NCBI GenBank assembly: GCA_030847615.1
Contig: JAUMIR010000001.1
Coordinates: forward strand, 181,989,001 to 182,053,000
Length of the DNA: 64,000 bases
Direction of reading: 5' to 3'
Origin: Gambelia wislizenii
Lineage: Eukaryota > Chordata > Lepidosauria > Squamata > Crotaphytidae
Shown here: positions 1 through 10,622 of the stretch, piece by piece
Numbering within the stretch: position 1 is the stretch's first letter
How the letters are laid out: the number at the start of each line of letters is the position of its first letter
The notes under the pieces: model-generated
Databases searched by the model: none
Told to the model about the DNA's origin: nothing
What the model saw: only the letters and a program-made list of their open reading frames with translations
Program-made: the position numbers and the translations under genes

Positions 1-2015
1 CCTTTTTACTTAATAAAATTTATTATAACAAAAATAAAATGGTCATGTAACATTTGATGGGAAAGATATCCTTTTGTGTGAGAACTTGGAAAACCACCAA
101 CAGTTTGAGTGGACAAAACTAGGTGGATTTCAACAGGCCATGGTTTAAAGTTTGCAGAGGATTGTAGCTTTGGAGTCTGGAAAATTAACCCCACTGCTTC
201 CTACAATATATTAGGCTTTCATTTAACCAATTGAATTTCGTGGGGAGAAATAGCAAGAAAGAATGAGATAATAGTAATTTTGGGAACACACTACAGATGG
301 AAACAAATATTTGAAACATTCCCATTGTTATAGTTCCTGACCTCCAATGAATCCAGTGCATTGTCTTAACAGAGATGCTGATTATCATGAAACAAAATAG
401 TAATGTATCCTGTATTCAATAACAAGCTTATTTCCCAGTCAGACTGCAATGAACTGATTATAGCAATCTTCTGTGTGATCTCTATCCAAAAGAGGGTTCT
501 AGGTTCTCACCTGCATGGAACACCGTTCCTTTTGAACACTCAGAGGTAACAAGACAGAGTAAAGAACTTGCATTTCCATTTCTGATCCTCTACAGGTGCC
601 TTTGTAGCTATTCTTCTGTTGGTTCTTAATTCCACCCCCCAGCAGACAGCAGCAGGGGGATGAGGTGGGTTGGGAAATAAAGGGATTGTAGAATGTGTTC
701 AGAGGTACAGATGCTGCTGATGCTTTCAGCACATAGGCATATTTGAAATTAGCAGCCTAAAACCAGTCGGTGGGAACTTAGTAAATCAGTTCTTATGCAA
801 GTATAATTGATTTAATGAATCTAGTCTAGTTGGGGGCTAAGTATTGAATTCAGGGCATAGTCACCATCTTCATAATCCTAATCCAAACCATTCATGTTCC
901 AGAATACATTATGCTGCCCCAAATCCAATTGTTAGCCCCAAGTAAAGTAGCTCCAGTGAATCCAAGAGAACTTGATAAGATAACATGTATATAAGTTTCA
1001 TTGATTCAATGGATCTATTCTACCTGGGCTAATGTAATTAAGCCAGTGTAATTAAGCACATTACACTAAATTAATCAATTCACAATTAGTACTTCACTAC
1101 ATGGCATATACCCCAGTATCCAGCACAGAAACAAACCAATAAAAGGAACCATACAGGGTTATCTGCTCAGTTTCAAAGGGAAAAGCACTGTCAAATGGCA
1201 TAGCAATTCCAAATACTTCCAGAGGACATTACTTATCCAGACCCATTTCAGGCTTTTGCCCAGGACATGGTGCAGAGACTGCTTTGGTCCAGCTGTTACC
1301 CTAAATGCTCTTGGAAATTCCAAGAAAATATTGAGTTCTGATATGTTGAGGAAATTAGCAGCAACTCGACCTTAGCAACAGAGAAGGGGATCTTTATGCC
1401 TTTGTATACCCCAGCTAACTCTGAACAGACACACACAAATGCAAAGATGAAAAATTAACAATGATATTTATTAAGGACTTAATAACACCAATCACACACA
1501 AATTCATATGATAAGGAACTCACACAGGACCACTAGGAATGAAAGAAAAGAGGTTGCCAGAGGGATAGATAAGGAAGTTTCTGGGGATATACGGCACCGT
1601 CTCATAGTCTGGAGTCATCAAGCAGACTGGCAGCGCGGACAGATGAATCTGGAGTGGCTAACACAGAGAGATGTAGTGTCCCCAAGAACTGGTTCTGTGT
1701 ACAATGAGGCATGGTTTTCGGCCAATATTTTTATGAAACTTATGCCCTGAGGTGAGGAAGCTTCAAGTGTTGAAACAATAGATTATAGGAGTCTCCAAAG
1801 ATTGCACAATGAGTTCCAGGAAAACTCCTGGTCTTGACAATAGATGTTCAAAGATGCTAATGTGCCTTAAATGTCTTAGTAATTAGATTTACAAAGGCCT
1901 GAGCTGCCTCTTTGATAGTTGGGTGTGTGATGGAGAGGAGAGCGATAGCTTTCAGACAAAGAATGACTCTATCAATAATAGAATCAATTGTCTGTCAGTT
2001 GGGTGTGTGCCAAGA

Positions 2016-2018
<3 letters not shown>
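1..2018. other. Unassigned AT-rich stretch, no gene seen
   Basis: I recognise no exon, RNA gene or repeat family here. The short reading frames (the longest starts at 1508) have no recognisable motif and no flanking signals. It may include old, unrecognised repeats. Confidence 0.4.

Positions 2019-2069
<51 letters not shown>
2019..2069. repeat. (CT)n microsatellite
   Basis: About 51 bp of uninterrupted CT dinucleotide. It makes spurious Ser-Leu or Arg-Glu runs in several overlapping reading frames, none of which should be taken as a gene. Confidence 0.95.
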
Positions 2070-2071
<2 letters not shown>

Positions 2072-2194
2072 CTTCTCTTCGCAAACAAAGATTCAGGAAG
2101 GACTCATCCCGCGCTTGTCCAAGATAGACAAGGCCGGTTGCAGAAAGCACAGCAGAAGGTTTCCTTGGGTGATGTTTCCAGGTTGTGATTTTTT

Positions 2195-2640
2195 TCTGCA
2201 TTGTCATTTCTCTTCAAGACTTGTTCGGCGTGAATTCTCAAATAAGGCTGCAGCATTGTGGATAGTGTGTCTCCATGCCTCCCAATGTGAGGCCAGGGAG
2301 GACCATTGTTGGTGATCAATTTGGCCGAGCCTGAGGTGTTGTTTCAGGGAGTCCTTGTATCACTTTTTTGGAGCGCCCCTCTTACACTGACCCATGGTGA
2401 GTTCACCGTAGAGTACTATTTTGGGGAGGCGATGGTCCTCCATCCTAGAAACATGCCCTGCCCAGCGCAGCTGTGTTCTCAATATCATGGCCTCAATGCT
2501 GGTGATCCCTGCTTGCTCAAGGACAGCAACATTCGTCATATAGTCAGTCCAGTGTATATTTAGGATTGTGCATAAACAGCACTGATGGAAGTGTTCGAGG
2601 AGTCGTAAGTGGTGGCGATAGGTGACGAGAATGTACTTTT
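2195..2640 (-). pseudogene. LINE ORF2 C-terminal relic
   Basis: On the minus strand one frame reads through about 2620 to 2200 as the region after the reverse transcriptase of a non-LTR element. Visible landmarks are LLEHFHQCCLCTILNIHW, then QLRWAGHVSRMEDHRLPK, then YGEL, then YKDSLKQ, and a Trp/His-rich end. The RWAGH-RM-RLPK signature is typical of LINE C-termini. There is one in-frame stop before YKDSLKQ, and the catalytic YADD part is absent, so the copy is 5'-truncated and dead. It is not CR1 or L2; the clade is not resolved by eye. Confidence 0.7.
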
Positions 2641-3417
2641 AACCTAATTAGGTTCTCTCATATTTTTGGAATTTATTAGTAGTTCTTCCTTTGGGCGATG
2701 CATGGCTAAACATGTGCCTTTTGGGATCCTTACAGCAAGTTGCTGATATTTTACTGCTCTTCCCCATGGAAGACCACATTAATAAGTCAAATTCTTAATA
2801 AGCTAATTTGGGGGGTTTCTGAAGGTGGGGCTCATTAGGGGCACTAACCCAGCGGCCCAGGAGATAAAATCCACAATTGTATTCTAATGGACAGCCAAGC
2901 TGGACTGGGCATTATGGGCATAGAATTGCAGTAGTTTTGGTCTTTCCTGTTAGACATTACCCTCAGAGCTCTACCCTACTTCTCTTGGTGTTTGATATCT
3001 ACACTAAGTTGTTGCATGAGGTCTCTCAGAGCTTTGGAGTGAGGCATTACAGATATTCTAATCACACTTAGCTCTGTTTCTAGCCTATCACCTAACACTA
3101 AAGTGGTCAATACTCTCAGACATTTTCTGAGTTCATTAATGGATTAGATGAGAATGAAAAGCTAAAAATTAAACCCTGAACAACAACAAAATGAGGTTCA
3201 GCTGGTCAGTAGGAAGCCTAGCTTGGGAACTGGGAGGCAGCCTTTTCTGGGAAAGGCTGTGCTCCTCCTCAAAGAGCAAGTGCATCATGAGAGAGCTTCA
3301 GATGACACCAGTACTGAAGAGTGCTTTTTACTGTTCTGTTTAGTGAACCAACTATGGCCTTACTCAATCTAGCTTGGTAATAGTCACCCATGCCTTAGTT
3401 ATATCATATCTAGATGT
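2641..3417. other. Unassigned stretch, no gene seen
   Basis: No recognised feature. A 64-codon frame near 2877 has no motif. Confidence 0.35.
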
Positions 3418-3800
3418 TATCTAGATGGTGAAAAAAACTCTTCATTGAATTAGAGGAGAATACCATTTGTCCCAATGAGGTCCCATGTTGATTCACCATT
3501 TTCGGAAGGAGGGGTCCCAAAAACTGCATGGGAAAAGTGATGTTTCCCAAGTTTTTTTTAAAAAAAAATGTATGAGGCAAAGCACATTACCACCCATTTG
3601 GACAACTGATTTGCATCACAGCACTTTCTTGATAAGAGCAGAAGTGGAAATCTAGTTGGTCGGACATGCGTGGGGGCTTGCATGCAACAAAGTGCCAGAA
3701 GCGCCATTTTGGAGCTTAGTGGTATCATGTGCTTTTACGCTGTGCTGAGGTGACCAAACAGCTTTTTTAAATGGACGGTCACACTTGCGCACCTTAGATT
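3418..3800. repeat. Unknown dispersed repeat, copy 1
   Basis: This segment matches the flanks of 7746-8575. Shared landmarks in order are AGATGGTGAAA, GAGAATACC, a CCATG-TGATTCA block, TGATGCAA/TGATTTGCA with CACAGCACT, GGGCTTGC, CCAGAAG and ATCATGTGCTTTT. The two copies are moderately diverged. No protein or clear terminal inverted repeat is visible, so the class is unknown. Confidence 0.45.
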
Positions 3801-4082
3801 TACAGTAAAAGCAATTTTGACCAAAAAAAAAAAAACCTGTAGAGACAAATGAACACTGCTGCAAATTTGCATCAATACACAGCAATCCACATTATATCTT
3901 CTCATCTAAACAAGCCCCAGGACTAGTGAAATGCACTCTACATGGGGCTACTCTTGAGGAGCATCCAGTAGATTCAGTTAGTTCAAAATGCAGCAGCAAA
4001 ATCCTCTTTTGAGGATACCACTGCCTGTGGGTTCACAGGAGAAGGCTTTCTTCTTTGATGCATCAGTTTCCCTATTCTGTCT

Positions 4083-4868
4083 AATGAGGAAAAACAACCT
4101 CCAAACAATCTACAGACCAACCAAGAAAATCCAAGAAATGCTATGCTCAGCGAAGGACAAAAGAGACCCTCTCACAGCTGCAGGAGTTTACTGCATACCA
4201 TGCAGCTGTGGACAAGTTTACATAGGGACCAGTAAATCCAGCATGCAAACACAAATCAAGGAACATGAAAGACATTGCAGACTGGGCCAGCCAGAAAAAT
4301 CAGCATTAGCAGAACATGTGATAAACCAACCTGGACACAAAATGCTATTTAAAAACACAGAAATTCTGGACCACACCAACAACTATCATGTCAGAATGCA
4401 CAGAGAAGCTATTGAAATCCACAAGCAGCTGGACAACTTCAACAGGAAAGAAGAAACCTTAAAAGTAAACAAAATCTGGCTCCCGGTTTTGAAGACCAAT
4501 AGGATCAAAACTCAGCACTTACAAAGGAATTCCACCCAGGGACGAGGGGATTTCCAGCAGATAATGGCCCATCAACCAACCATTAGCCAAACAGACACTA
4601 ATGAGCCTGGCATTTCTATACCCAGAAACTAACTATTCAATTACACAAATTTACATATCATCCCCAACAGGGGTTCACAGCATATAAACTCCACATACAC
4701 CCCTACCCAACCATTATCTGAAGATGCCAGCCACAGATGCAGGCAAAACCTCAGAAAGAAACTATTCCAGAACATGGCCTCACAGCCCGGGAAAAAAACA
4801 AGGAAAATCTATGGATGCCAGCCGTGAAAGCCTTCGACTTCACAATAAATAAAATGTATATTAAAAAT
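4083..4868 (+). mobile_element. Penelope-like retroelement, 3' part
   Basis: A 5'-truncated Penelope-like element (PLE). It begins just before the segment linking the reverse transcriptase to the GIY-YIG endonuclease, passes the stop codon at about 4632, and runs through the 3' non-coding or pseudo-LTR part. The same 3' sequence occurs at 53058-53507 (minus) and at 54070-54190 plus 55057-55165. The end is near the AATAAATAAAATG string at about 4848. The pseudo-LTR contains a CTGAAGA box (4718-4724), but the matching GAAAC box is mutated to AAAAC. Confidence 0.85.
4087..4632 (+). pseudogene. PLE GIY-YIG endonuclease fragment
   Basis: The open frame runs from 3988 to 4632 (214 codons), but only the part from about 4087 is element-derived; the first ~33 residues are flank. 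Counting from 3988, the GIY-YIG core is visible as GVY at residues 66-68 and VYIG at 77-80, preceded by a CIPCSC cysteine cluster and followed by EHERHCR and an AEH-INQPGH segment. In PLEs this module nicks target DNA and follows the reverse transcriptase, which is missing here. The frame is open, but without the RT it cannot move itself. It matches the copy at 53515-54072 at most positions. Confidence 0.8.
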
Positions 4869-5174
4869 TAAGACTGGCATTTATATATGTCAGATGTTAA
4901 GCCACAACAGTTTCCATTTCCATTTTATTATTTTGTAGCAGAAGCACAGCTTTTCAATAGTTAAAATAGCACTTCATTTGAGACAGTGAAGTCTTCAAGC
5001 AAAGTTATACGGCTGTGATAGTTGAACACATCGGGCCCACCCCATCTGAGTGAAGCCACAGCTGTCAACATCCCTAGGACTTCCTCAGTATGTACCTGAT
5101 CAGAAAAGCATTTTCTGTAGTTCTCATGGGACTGAATCACATTGGCATGCATGTGACATGCATTCTGATGTAAA

Positions 5175-5450
5175 ATACACCTTGTTCTGGCAGGGACCGC
5201 CCATTGACGCTGGGATCTCACCAGCAAAATGGGGCACCTTGTTGCACACACAGAAATCCAGGACAGAAACAGGATGACAGATCTATTGACAGCTTCTCCC
5301 ATCAATAAAAAGCAGCACCAGCGTAACAGCAGCAGAACAGGTGCATAACGATGGGGGAACAACGTCATATGGTAAGGGAGCTCTTTTGCAATCTCCTGGT
5401 GTTCCTGTAACACCACTTTTTATATGTTTAATAATCTCCATTGAGTGGGT
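5175..5450 (-). mobile_element. Partial copy of the ~600 bp TIR element family
   Basis: It matches one side of the element at 14686-15299: TGGCAGGGAC, CCCATTGACGCTGGGATCTC, ACATGGGGCA/AAATGGGGCA, TTGCACA-CAGAAATC, CTATTGACAGCTTCTCC and ATAAC-GG appear in the same order. It ends at TAATAATCTCC (about 5441), an eroded form of the family end GATAATCTCC. The other half is missing. Confidence 0.65.
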
Positions 5451-5644
5451 GGGAACACCATCAAAAGGAGCAGGGGCACACTCTAAACACCTGGTTGAGA
5501 AAAATACACAATGGTCTGAAAAATAAAGTTATATATCCATTCCGCATTATACAATTAGGACACAATCTTCAGACCACATTTTCTAGAAAAGATCAAAACG
5601 TTGTGGACAAAATGGTCTGTAGATTATGAATGCACTCTAGCAAG

Positions 5645-5780
5645 GAGTCTTCTTCTTTGGAGGTTTTTAAACAAAGGCTGGATGGCCATTTGTTAGGAGT
5701 GTTTTGATTGTATATTCTTGCATGGAAGGAAGTTGGACTGTATGGCCCTCATGCTCTCTTCCAACTTTATGATTCTATGA
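5645..5780 (+). mobile_element. CR1 LINE, 3' tail fragment
   Basis: It holds only the last part of CR1: TTTGGAGGTTTTTAAACA, GGCTGGATGGCCAT, TTGGACTG-ATGGCCC, CTCTTCCAACT, ending in TATGATTCTATGA. CR1 integrates by target-primed reverse transcription and is usually 5'-truncated, as here. Confidence 0.85.
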
Positions 5781-5792
5781 AGTTGTGTGCCC

Positions 5793-5925
5793 CAGCTTTC
5801 CCCAACCTGGTATCCTTTGGATGTACTATAGTACAACTCCAGCCATCCTGAGAAAGCATGATTGTTATCTGTCTGCTGCTGTTGGTAGCCCAACATATCT
5901 GGAGAGCATCTAGCAGAGTAAAGAA
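5793..5925. mobile_element. hAT-like foldback fragment
   Basis: CTTTCCCCAACCTGGTATCC at the left, followed by GTACAACTCCAGCCATCCTG and GCCCAACATATCTGGAGAGC, resembles a very common amniote non-autonomous hAT repeat whose two arms read toward each other. The right arm is eroded and I cannot identify a target duplication. Confidence 0.5.
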
Positions 5926-7295
5926 GCCCTGACATTTGAGCTATCTGATTTTGACCATGTCCTCCATCAGAGGAAACTCTACTCCATCCTTCACTATCAA
6001 CAAAGGACATTCCTCAAACATTCCTTTCTTCTATAATCTACTGTATACCTTGTCTCTGCCGAAGGACACCCTATACAGGCAACAGTGTAAGCCCAGGAGT
6101 TCTGCTTTCTTCAAGACAAACTCTGCACATTCACTCTGGAAAGTGACAACTGGCACTGCAAACTGTTTGTATGAAGATACAAAAAGAAGGCTGCAGTTTG
6201 GTGTCCAAGGACCTTGGATTACAATGGGATTTAAGTTCATGTAACAGAAACATGGATTTGCTACCTAAGTGAGCACACAGCATTCTGAACTACCTGGGTT
6301 GCATCTTGTATTTTAATCAAGAACACTTTGACAGCTTTACACTGATGTCAATTAATGTTGCCTGGACTCCTAATTCAGTCTACAAGCTCAGTATTAGATT
6401 CAGTGCTAAAGTGAACACAATTCAACTCGCCCATGCGGTCTAGCCTCACACAGAGATTAGGGCAGTGGCATAGCTGAACTGAACAAAAGAACACAGAATT
6501 CAGAACTGTTCCTCCCACATGCATATGCAGACATACACACACCTCAGTATTGTGTGAGAACAAGAAATGAGTTGGGTGAGTAGACAATTACCTGCTCTAC
6601 AAAGGGATCAATATATGGCTTCACTCTCTAGGTTATGTGGCTAAAGGGCTTGAAGTTAATATGGTCACAATAATTCTTTTTTTCTTCTTCTTATTGCTCA
6701 ACATACATGTCAATATTATAGAATGATTGCCCTTAAAAGCTTCACAATTGCATTTGTATAATTACTTACTGCCAAAGCCTCCCTCTGTTCACAAGCCAGT
6801 TTGTCATTAATACTTCTGACTGTGGCACTCTAACCATGAAAGAAGGTGGAGGATGTTATATATGTGTAATTATGAGAAATGAGCTGCATTAACAAGAGAA
6901 TTGCTGTCTGGCTGAATATTGCTGGGCTGGCAGGGAAAGTAGATTTCACAAAATGGCTACATATAGACCTCACAATTTGTTTATCTGTCATAGTATTCCT
7001 GTCTCAAAGCTCCAATAACAATCATCTGAAATTTGCTTGTTGTGAGGTTGTTGTTTTCCTTTCTGCGTATGTGCCTGTAAATAATGGGTTAGATCTGCCT
7101 CTACTGTAAAGGCTAGTGCTGGGGAGAATCCCTTATCCCTGTTATCAGGGGCCTCCAATCCCATTAAGTGTGTGTGTGGAGTGGGGGATATTCACCTGCT
7201 TTTGGGGAGGAGGGCAACTTTCAGAGTTTGGGGAAGTGAAATACCATTGGTTCCCCTCTGTTTGGATAAGGTGGTTGAAGGTGTGTGTGTGTTGC
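5926..7295. other. Unassigned stretch, no gene seen
   Basis: No recognisable gene or repeat. Frames of 60-102 codons occur on both strands with no motif and no mutual support. Confidence 0.35.
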
Positions 7296-7745
7296 TGTGT
7301 TGTTGCTGCTGTGTATCTTCAAGTCATTTTTGACTTATGGTGACCCTAAGACAAACTTAGAGAGCCAGTGTGGTATAGCGGTTTGAGTGCTAATCTAGGA
7401 CTCTGGGAGACCAGGGTTCCATCATGGAAACCTATTGGGTGACAATGGACAAGTCACACTCTGTCAGCCTCAGAGGAAGGGAATGGCAAAATCTCTCTCT
7501 GAACAAACCTTGCCAAGAAAACCCCATGATAGGTTCACTTTAGGGTCTCCATAAGTTGAAAATAACTTGAAGGTACACAACAACAACAACAACAACAACC
7601 TATCATGCAGTTTTCTTGACAAAATTTGTTTGGAGGAGGCTTGCCATTGCCCTCCTCTGAGGCTAGGAGAGTGTGACTTGCCTAAGGTCACCCAGCTGGT
7701 TTCCATGGCTAAACAGGGATTTGAACCCTGGTCTCCCAAGAGTTG
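7296..7745 (-). mobile_element. Sauria-type SINE, split by another SINE
   Basis: A minus-strand tRNA-derived SINE. Its 3' end (GTATCTTCAAGTCATTTTTG, TGGTGACCCTAAG) lies at 7296-7358, and its body (TTTTCTTGACAAAATTTG, CTCTGAGGCTAGGAGAGTG, GGTCACCCAGCTGG) at 7600-7745. The plus-strand SINE 7361-7599 sits between the two parts. The tRNA-like head is cut off at the repeat starting near 7746. The 3' end resembles the Bov-B LINE tail, as described for Sauria SINEs. Confidence 0.75.
7361..7599 (+). mobile_element. Sauria-type SINE, nearly full length
   Basis: It has a tRNA-like head (AGAGCCAGTGTGGTATAGCG with an A-box-like TGGTATAGCGG, then a degenerate B box ACCAGGGTTCCATC), a central GGTGACAATGGACAAGTCAC and CTCAGAGGAAGGGAATGGC body, the tail GGTCTCCATAAGTTG, and (CAA)n at 7577-7599. 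The tail is Bov-B-like. SINEs of this type use Pol III for transcription and a LINE reverse transcriptase for copying. It lies inside an older SINE of the same family in the opposite orientation. Confidence 0.75.
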
Positions 7746-7847
7746 TCCAGATGGTGAAAGAACACCTCATAGAATGTGAGAATACCTTTTCTCCTGATAG
7801 AAACCCATGGTGATTCAACATATTGTGAAGGAGCGAGGAGAAAAAGG

Positions 7848-8110
7848 AGCCCTGGTGGTGCAGTGGTTAAATGCCAGTACTACAAGTCACCACATTGCAA
7901 GTTCAGTTCCAGAGGGCTCCAGGGTTCACTCAGCCTTCCATCCTTTCGTAAGTCAGTAAAATGAGTGCCCAGCTTGTGGGGGGCAATTAACTAACACACA
8001 TTGGAAACTGCTTAATGCAGTGTAGATATGTAAATTGCTATTGCTTAAAACAATTTGTAAGCCGCTCTGATAGCCTTGTGGCTGAAGAGCGGGGTATAAA
8101 TAAATAAATA
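7848..8110 (+). mobile_element. tRNA-derived SINE with L2-like tail
   Basis: The head AGCCCTGGTGGTGCAGTGGT holds a Pol III A box; AGTTCAGTTCC is a damaged B box (the copy at 19998 has AGTTCGATTCC). The 3' end TTGTAAGCCGCTCTG, then GAAGAGCGGGGTATAAATA, mirrors the L2 tail at 24180, which reads TTGTAAGCCGCCCCG then GGGGCGGGATAGAAATA. The (AAAT)n end is short. Confidence 0.8.
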
Positions 8111-8112
8111 CA

Positions 8113-8383
8113 TCAGAGACTGGAACACGGAGCAATGGATGCAAGCTCCAGGAACAGAGATTCCACCTCAACATGAGGAGGAACTTTTTGACAGTAAGAG
8201 CTGTTTGGCAGTGGAACACGCTCCCTCGGAGCGTGGTGGGGTCTCCTTCCTTGGAGGTCTTTAAACAGAGGCTGGATTGCCATCTGTCGGGGATGCTTTG
8301 ATCAAGATTTCCTGCGTGGCAGGGGGGTTGGACTGGATGGCCCTTGTGGTCTCTTCCAACTCTGCAATTCTATGATTCTATGA
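8113..8383 (+). mobile_element. CR1 LINE, 3' fragment
   Basis: It starts at CAGAGACTGGAACACGGAGC and covers the last part of CR1 ORF2 (TTCCACCTCAACAT, AGTAAGAGCTGTTTGGCAGT, GGAGGTCTTTAAACAGAGGC) and the 3' UTR, ending ATTCTATGATTCTATGA. It abuts the A/T-rich tail of the SINE with no gap, so it may have inserted into that tail. Confidence 0.9.
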
Positions 8384-8575
8384 AAAGCTCAAAAGAAAAT
8401 GCATGTTCCTCCTCATTTAAACACTGATGCAATTTTTTGCACAGCACTGAGGGAGTGGCACTCTTCATCTGATTGGTCAGATGTGCACAGATGTGGGCTT
8501 GCTGTCAAATGCCCAGAAGTGCTAGCGATCATGCACTTTTGTAAACTGTACTGTCAAAAGTGAACACAGCCACAA

Positions 8576-9214
8576 TTCAATATGACAGTTGTGTTGTTTT
8601 GCGTTAGGGGATGACAAGGTGAAGGGGACCCAGCAGCGCATCACCCAGAGATGAGGAGGAGGGCAGCCAACGTGAGGAGAGCTGCCCGCCCTTCAACCAT
8701 CCTGGTGGAGGCAGTGGTGTTGGTGACAGTGACCTCTGATTCTGGCTGTAAAGGGACAGGATGAGCAACCTGGCCAGCCTCTAGGAGAGGGTTCTTTGCC
8801 ACTTCATCTCAGCTTCCACCAGGGCAGTGAAGAAGCACCCTCCTCTTCCTTCTTCCAGCAGCTTGCCAGGTGGCTACTGCCATCCCTTTGCAGCAGGACT
8901 CAGAGGCCACTGCCATTGCTGCTACCACCACTGCTGCCAGGATGGGTGAAAGCCAGGTGGCTCTTCTCCTTCTCCTCCTCACGGTGGCCACCCTCCTCAT
9001 CATCTCCAGGCACTGCACTTCTGGGTCCCTTTTGCCTTCCTTAGTCCCCCCATGCAAACCTGACATGGCAGCCATCTTGATTTGTGGCCAGGTGAACATC
9101 ACAGAGGAGAGCTTCATATACTATCATTTTTTCCCCAAAATGTCACGGAGACATAAGCATGCTGCTGCAAATTGCCTATAGTGCATAGGTATGTGCATTA
9201 TTTCTTCTTGGGTA
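8576..9214. other. GC-richer unassigned stretch
   Basis: A local rise in GC with CTG/CTC-rich, low-complexity sequence at about 8800-9060. Overlapping frames of 82-103 codons on both strands are Leu/Ser/Arg-rich artefacts. I cannot support an exon: there is no conserved motif and no convincing splice context. Confidence 0.35.
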
Positions 9215-9268
9215 GTCAAGCCATCAGTGTCCTGATCCAACACTCAAACCACTACATCATGCTGGCTG
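9215..9268 (-). mobile_element. SINE head fragment
   Basis: CCAACACTCAAACCACTACA, then TCATGCTGGCTG, is the reverse complement of the tRNA-like 5' end of the Sauria-type SINE seen at 7361 and 51918. The rest is missing. Confidence 0.6.
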
Positions 9269-9387
9269 TATACATTTTGTGAATATCCCTTCAAATCCAG
9301 TGTGCAGAATGACACAATTCATGATGTAGTTTGCATTTACTTTTCCTCTGATCCCCACAGCCAACAATTGCAGCCCTCCCTCTGTCC

Positions 9388-9790
9388 TATAAGGACTGGC
9401 TTAGGGAGCTGGGTATGTTTAGCCTGGAGAAGAGAAGGTTAAGAGGTGACATGATAGCCATATTTAAATACTTGAAAGGATCTCATATTGAAGAGGTAGA
9501 CTGCCTGTCTTCTGCTGCTCCAGAGACTAAGACACGGAACAATGGACTCAAACTAGAGGAAAAAAGATTCCACCTAAACATTAGGAAGAACGTCCTGATG
9601 GTAAGGGCTGTTTGACAGTGGAACACATTGCCTCACAATGTGGTGGATTCTCCTTCTTTGGAGGTTTTGAGCAGAGGCAGTATGGCCATCTGTCAGGAGT
9701 GCCTTGATTGTATATTCCTGCATGTTGGTGGTGCGGCTGGACTGGATGGCCCTTGTGATCTCTTCCTACTCTGCTTCTATGATTCTATTA
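9388..9790 (+). mobile_element. CR1 LINE, 3' fragment
   Basis: It starts within the conserved late-ORF2 segment ([19 protein letters not shown]), continues through FKYLKGSH-EE and SSAAPETKTRNNGLKL, and reaches the 3' UTR with GGACTGGATGGCCCTTGTGA and a single ATGATTCTAT octamer. Several point changes and an in-frame stop show it is dead. Confidence 0.88.
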
Positions 9791-10094
9791 TTCACAGTTG
9801 TCTGTCAACTAATGGCAACCCATGAATTTCATAGGATTTCCTGTTGCCTTTCAATAAAAACCTGTCACTTCTCATTTCTGATAGATGAACCAAGGTTCCC
9901 TGTAGTTTCCTGGTCCCATTTTCTGGCCTGAAAGACACGTGGGAATAATGCTTCATATAATTGGTTTCATGGGCATTTTGGACTAGGAAATGGTGCCAAA
10001 TGTATACACTGAACCTTGGTTCTCTGATCAGAGGTGAGAAATGATGTGTTTTGGCTTGGTTTAAAAAAACCTGATGCCATTAATTATATATGTG

Positions 10095-10270
10095 TTTGTT
10101 TCAATATTTATATCCCATCCTCTATCCAGAGATCTCAGGGTGGCATAAAAACAATCTGTCAGATGTTAAACAGTGCAATTACAGTAATATAAATGATTTT
10201 AAAGGGCTAAAAAAAATTAAACAAGTTAACAAGATTAAAAGATAGATTAAATTGTTAAAATAGCTTAAAA
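10095..10270 (-). mobile_element. L2-like 3' end fragment
   Basis: TATTTATATCCCATCCTCTA, then CTCAGGGTGGCATA, is the reverse complement of an L2/CR1-group tail of the type GGCGGGATATAAAT. An A/T-rich segment follows. It is diverged and lacks coding sequence. Confidence 0.5.
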
Positions 10271-10622
10271 CTTGAAAAAAACAAAGTGTTTGTGTTGCAG
10301 GAAGGGAAGACTTGACCACTTGGTCTAAGCTAAGATAAGCCAACTTTTCTCAGAAAATTCTGAGAAATGCACTTCTCCCAAATCTTCTGGACATTTTCTT
10401 TTCATACTCTACCATCCAGGACAGACACACAAAAGCCTTCATAAAAACCTGAATAAACATAGTATCTATTACTATTACTAATAGTTGGCATCTCTTGCTA
10501 ATAATGCATGCCATAATTACTAGTAATATGTGACATCTGTTTCTAAACATTCCCCCAACCCCACCCCAGTCCCACTTGGTAGGGGGAGGAATTAAAATAG
10601 CCCATATGATCAGGTAGACTGA

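Larger units (their letters stand above)
7746..8575. repeat. Unknown dispersed repeat, copy 2, interrupted
   Basis: The second copy of the repeat at 3418-3800, in two blocks: 7746-7845 and 8384-8575. Between them lie a SINE (7848-8110) and a CR1 tail (8113-8383). The block order is the same as in copy 1, so the repeat is older than both insertions. Confidence 0.45.

Noticed and set aside
1912..2315. Frames through the (CT)n run
   Set aside because: Microsatellite translation only.
3988..4632. Host GIY-YIG nuclease gene
   Set aside because: The coding part joins Penelope pseudo-LTR sequence and recurs at 53515-54072, so it is a retroelement fragment.
8796..9181. Overlapping Leu/Ser-rich frames in a GC-rich patch as possible exon
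   Set aside because: Open on both strands because of low-complexity CTC/CTG sequence. No domain, no splice-site support, no CpG-island promoter features.
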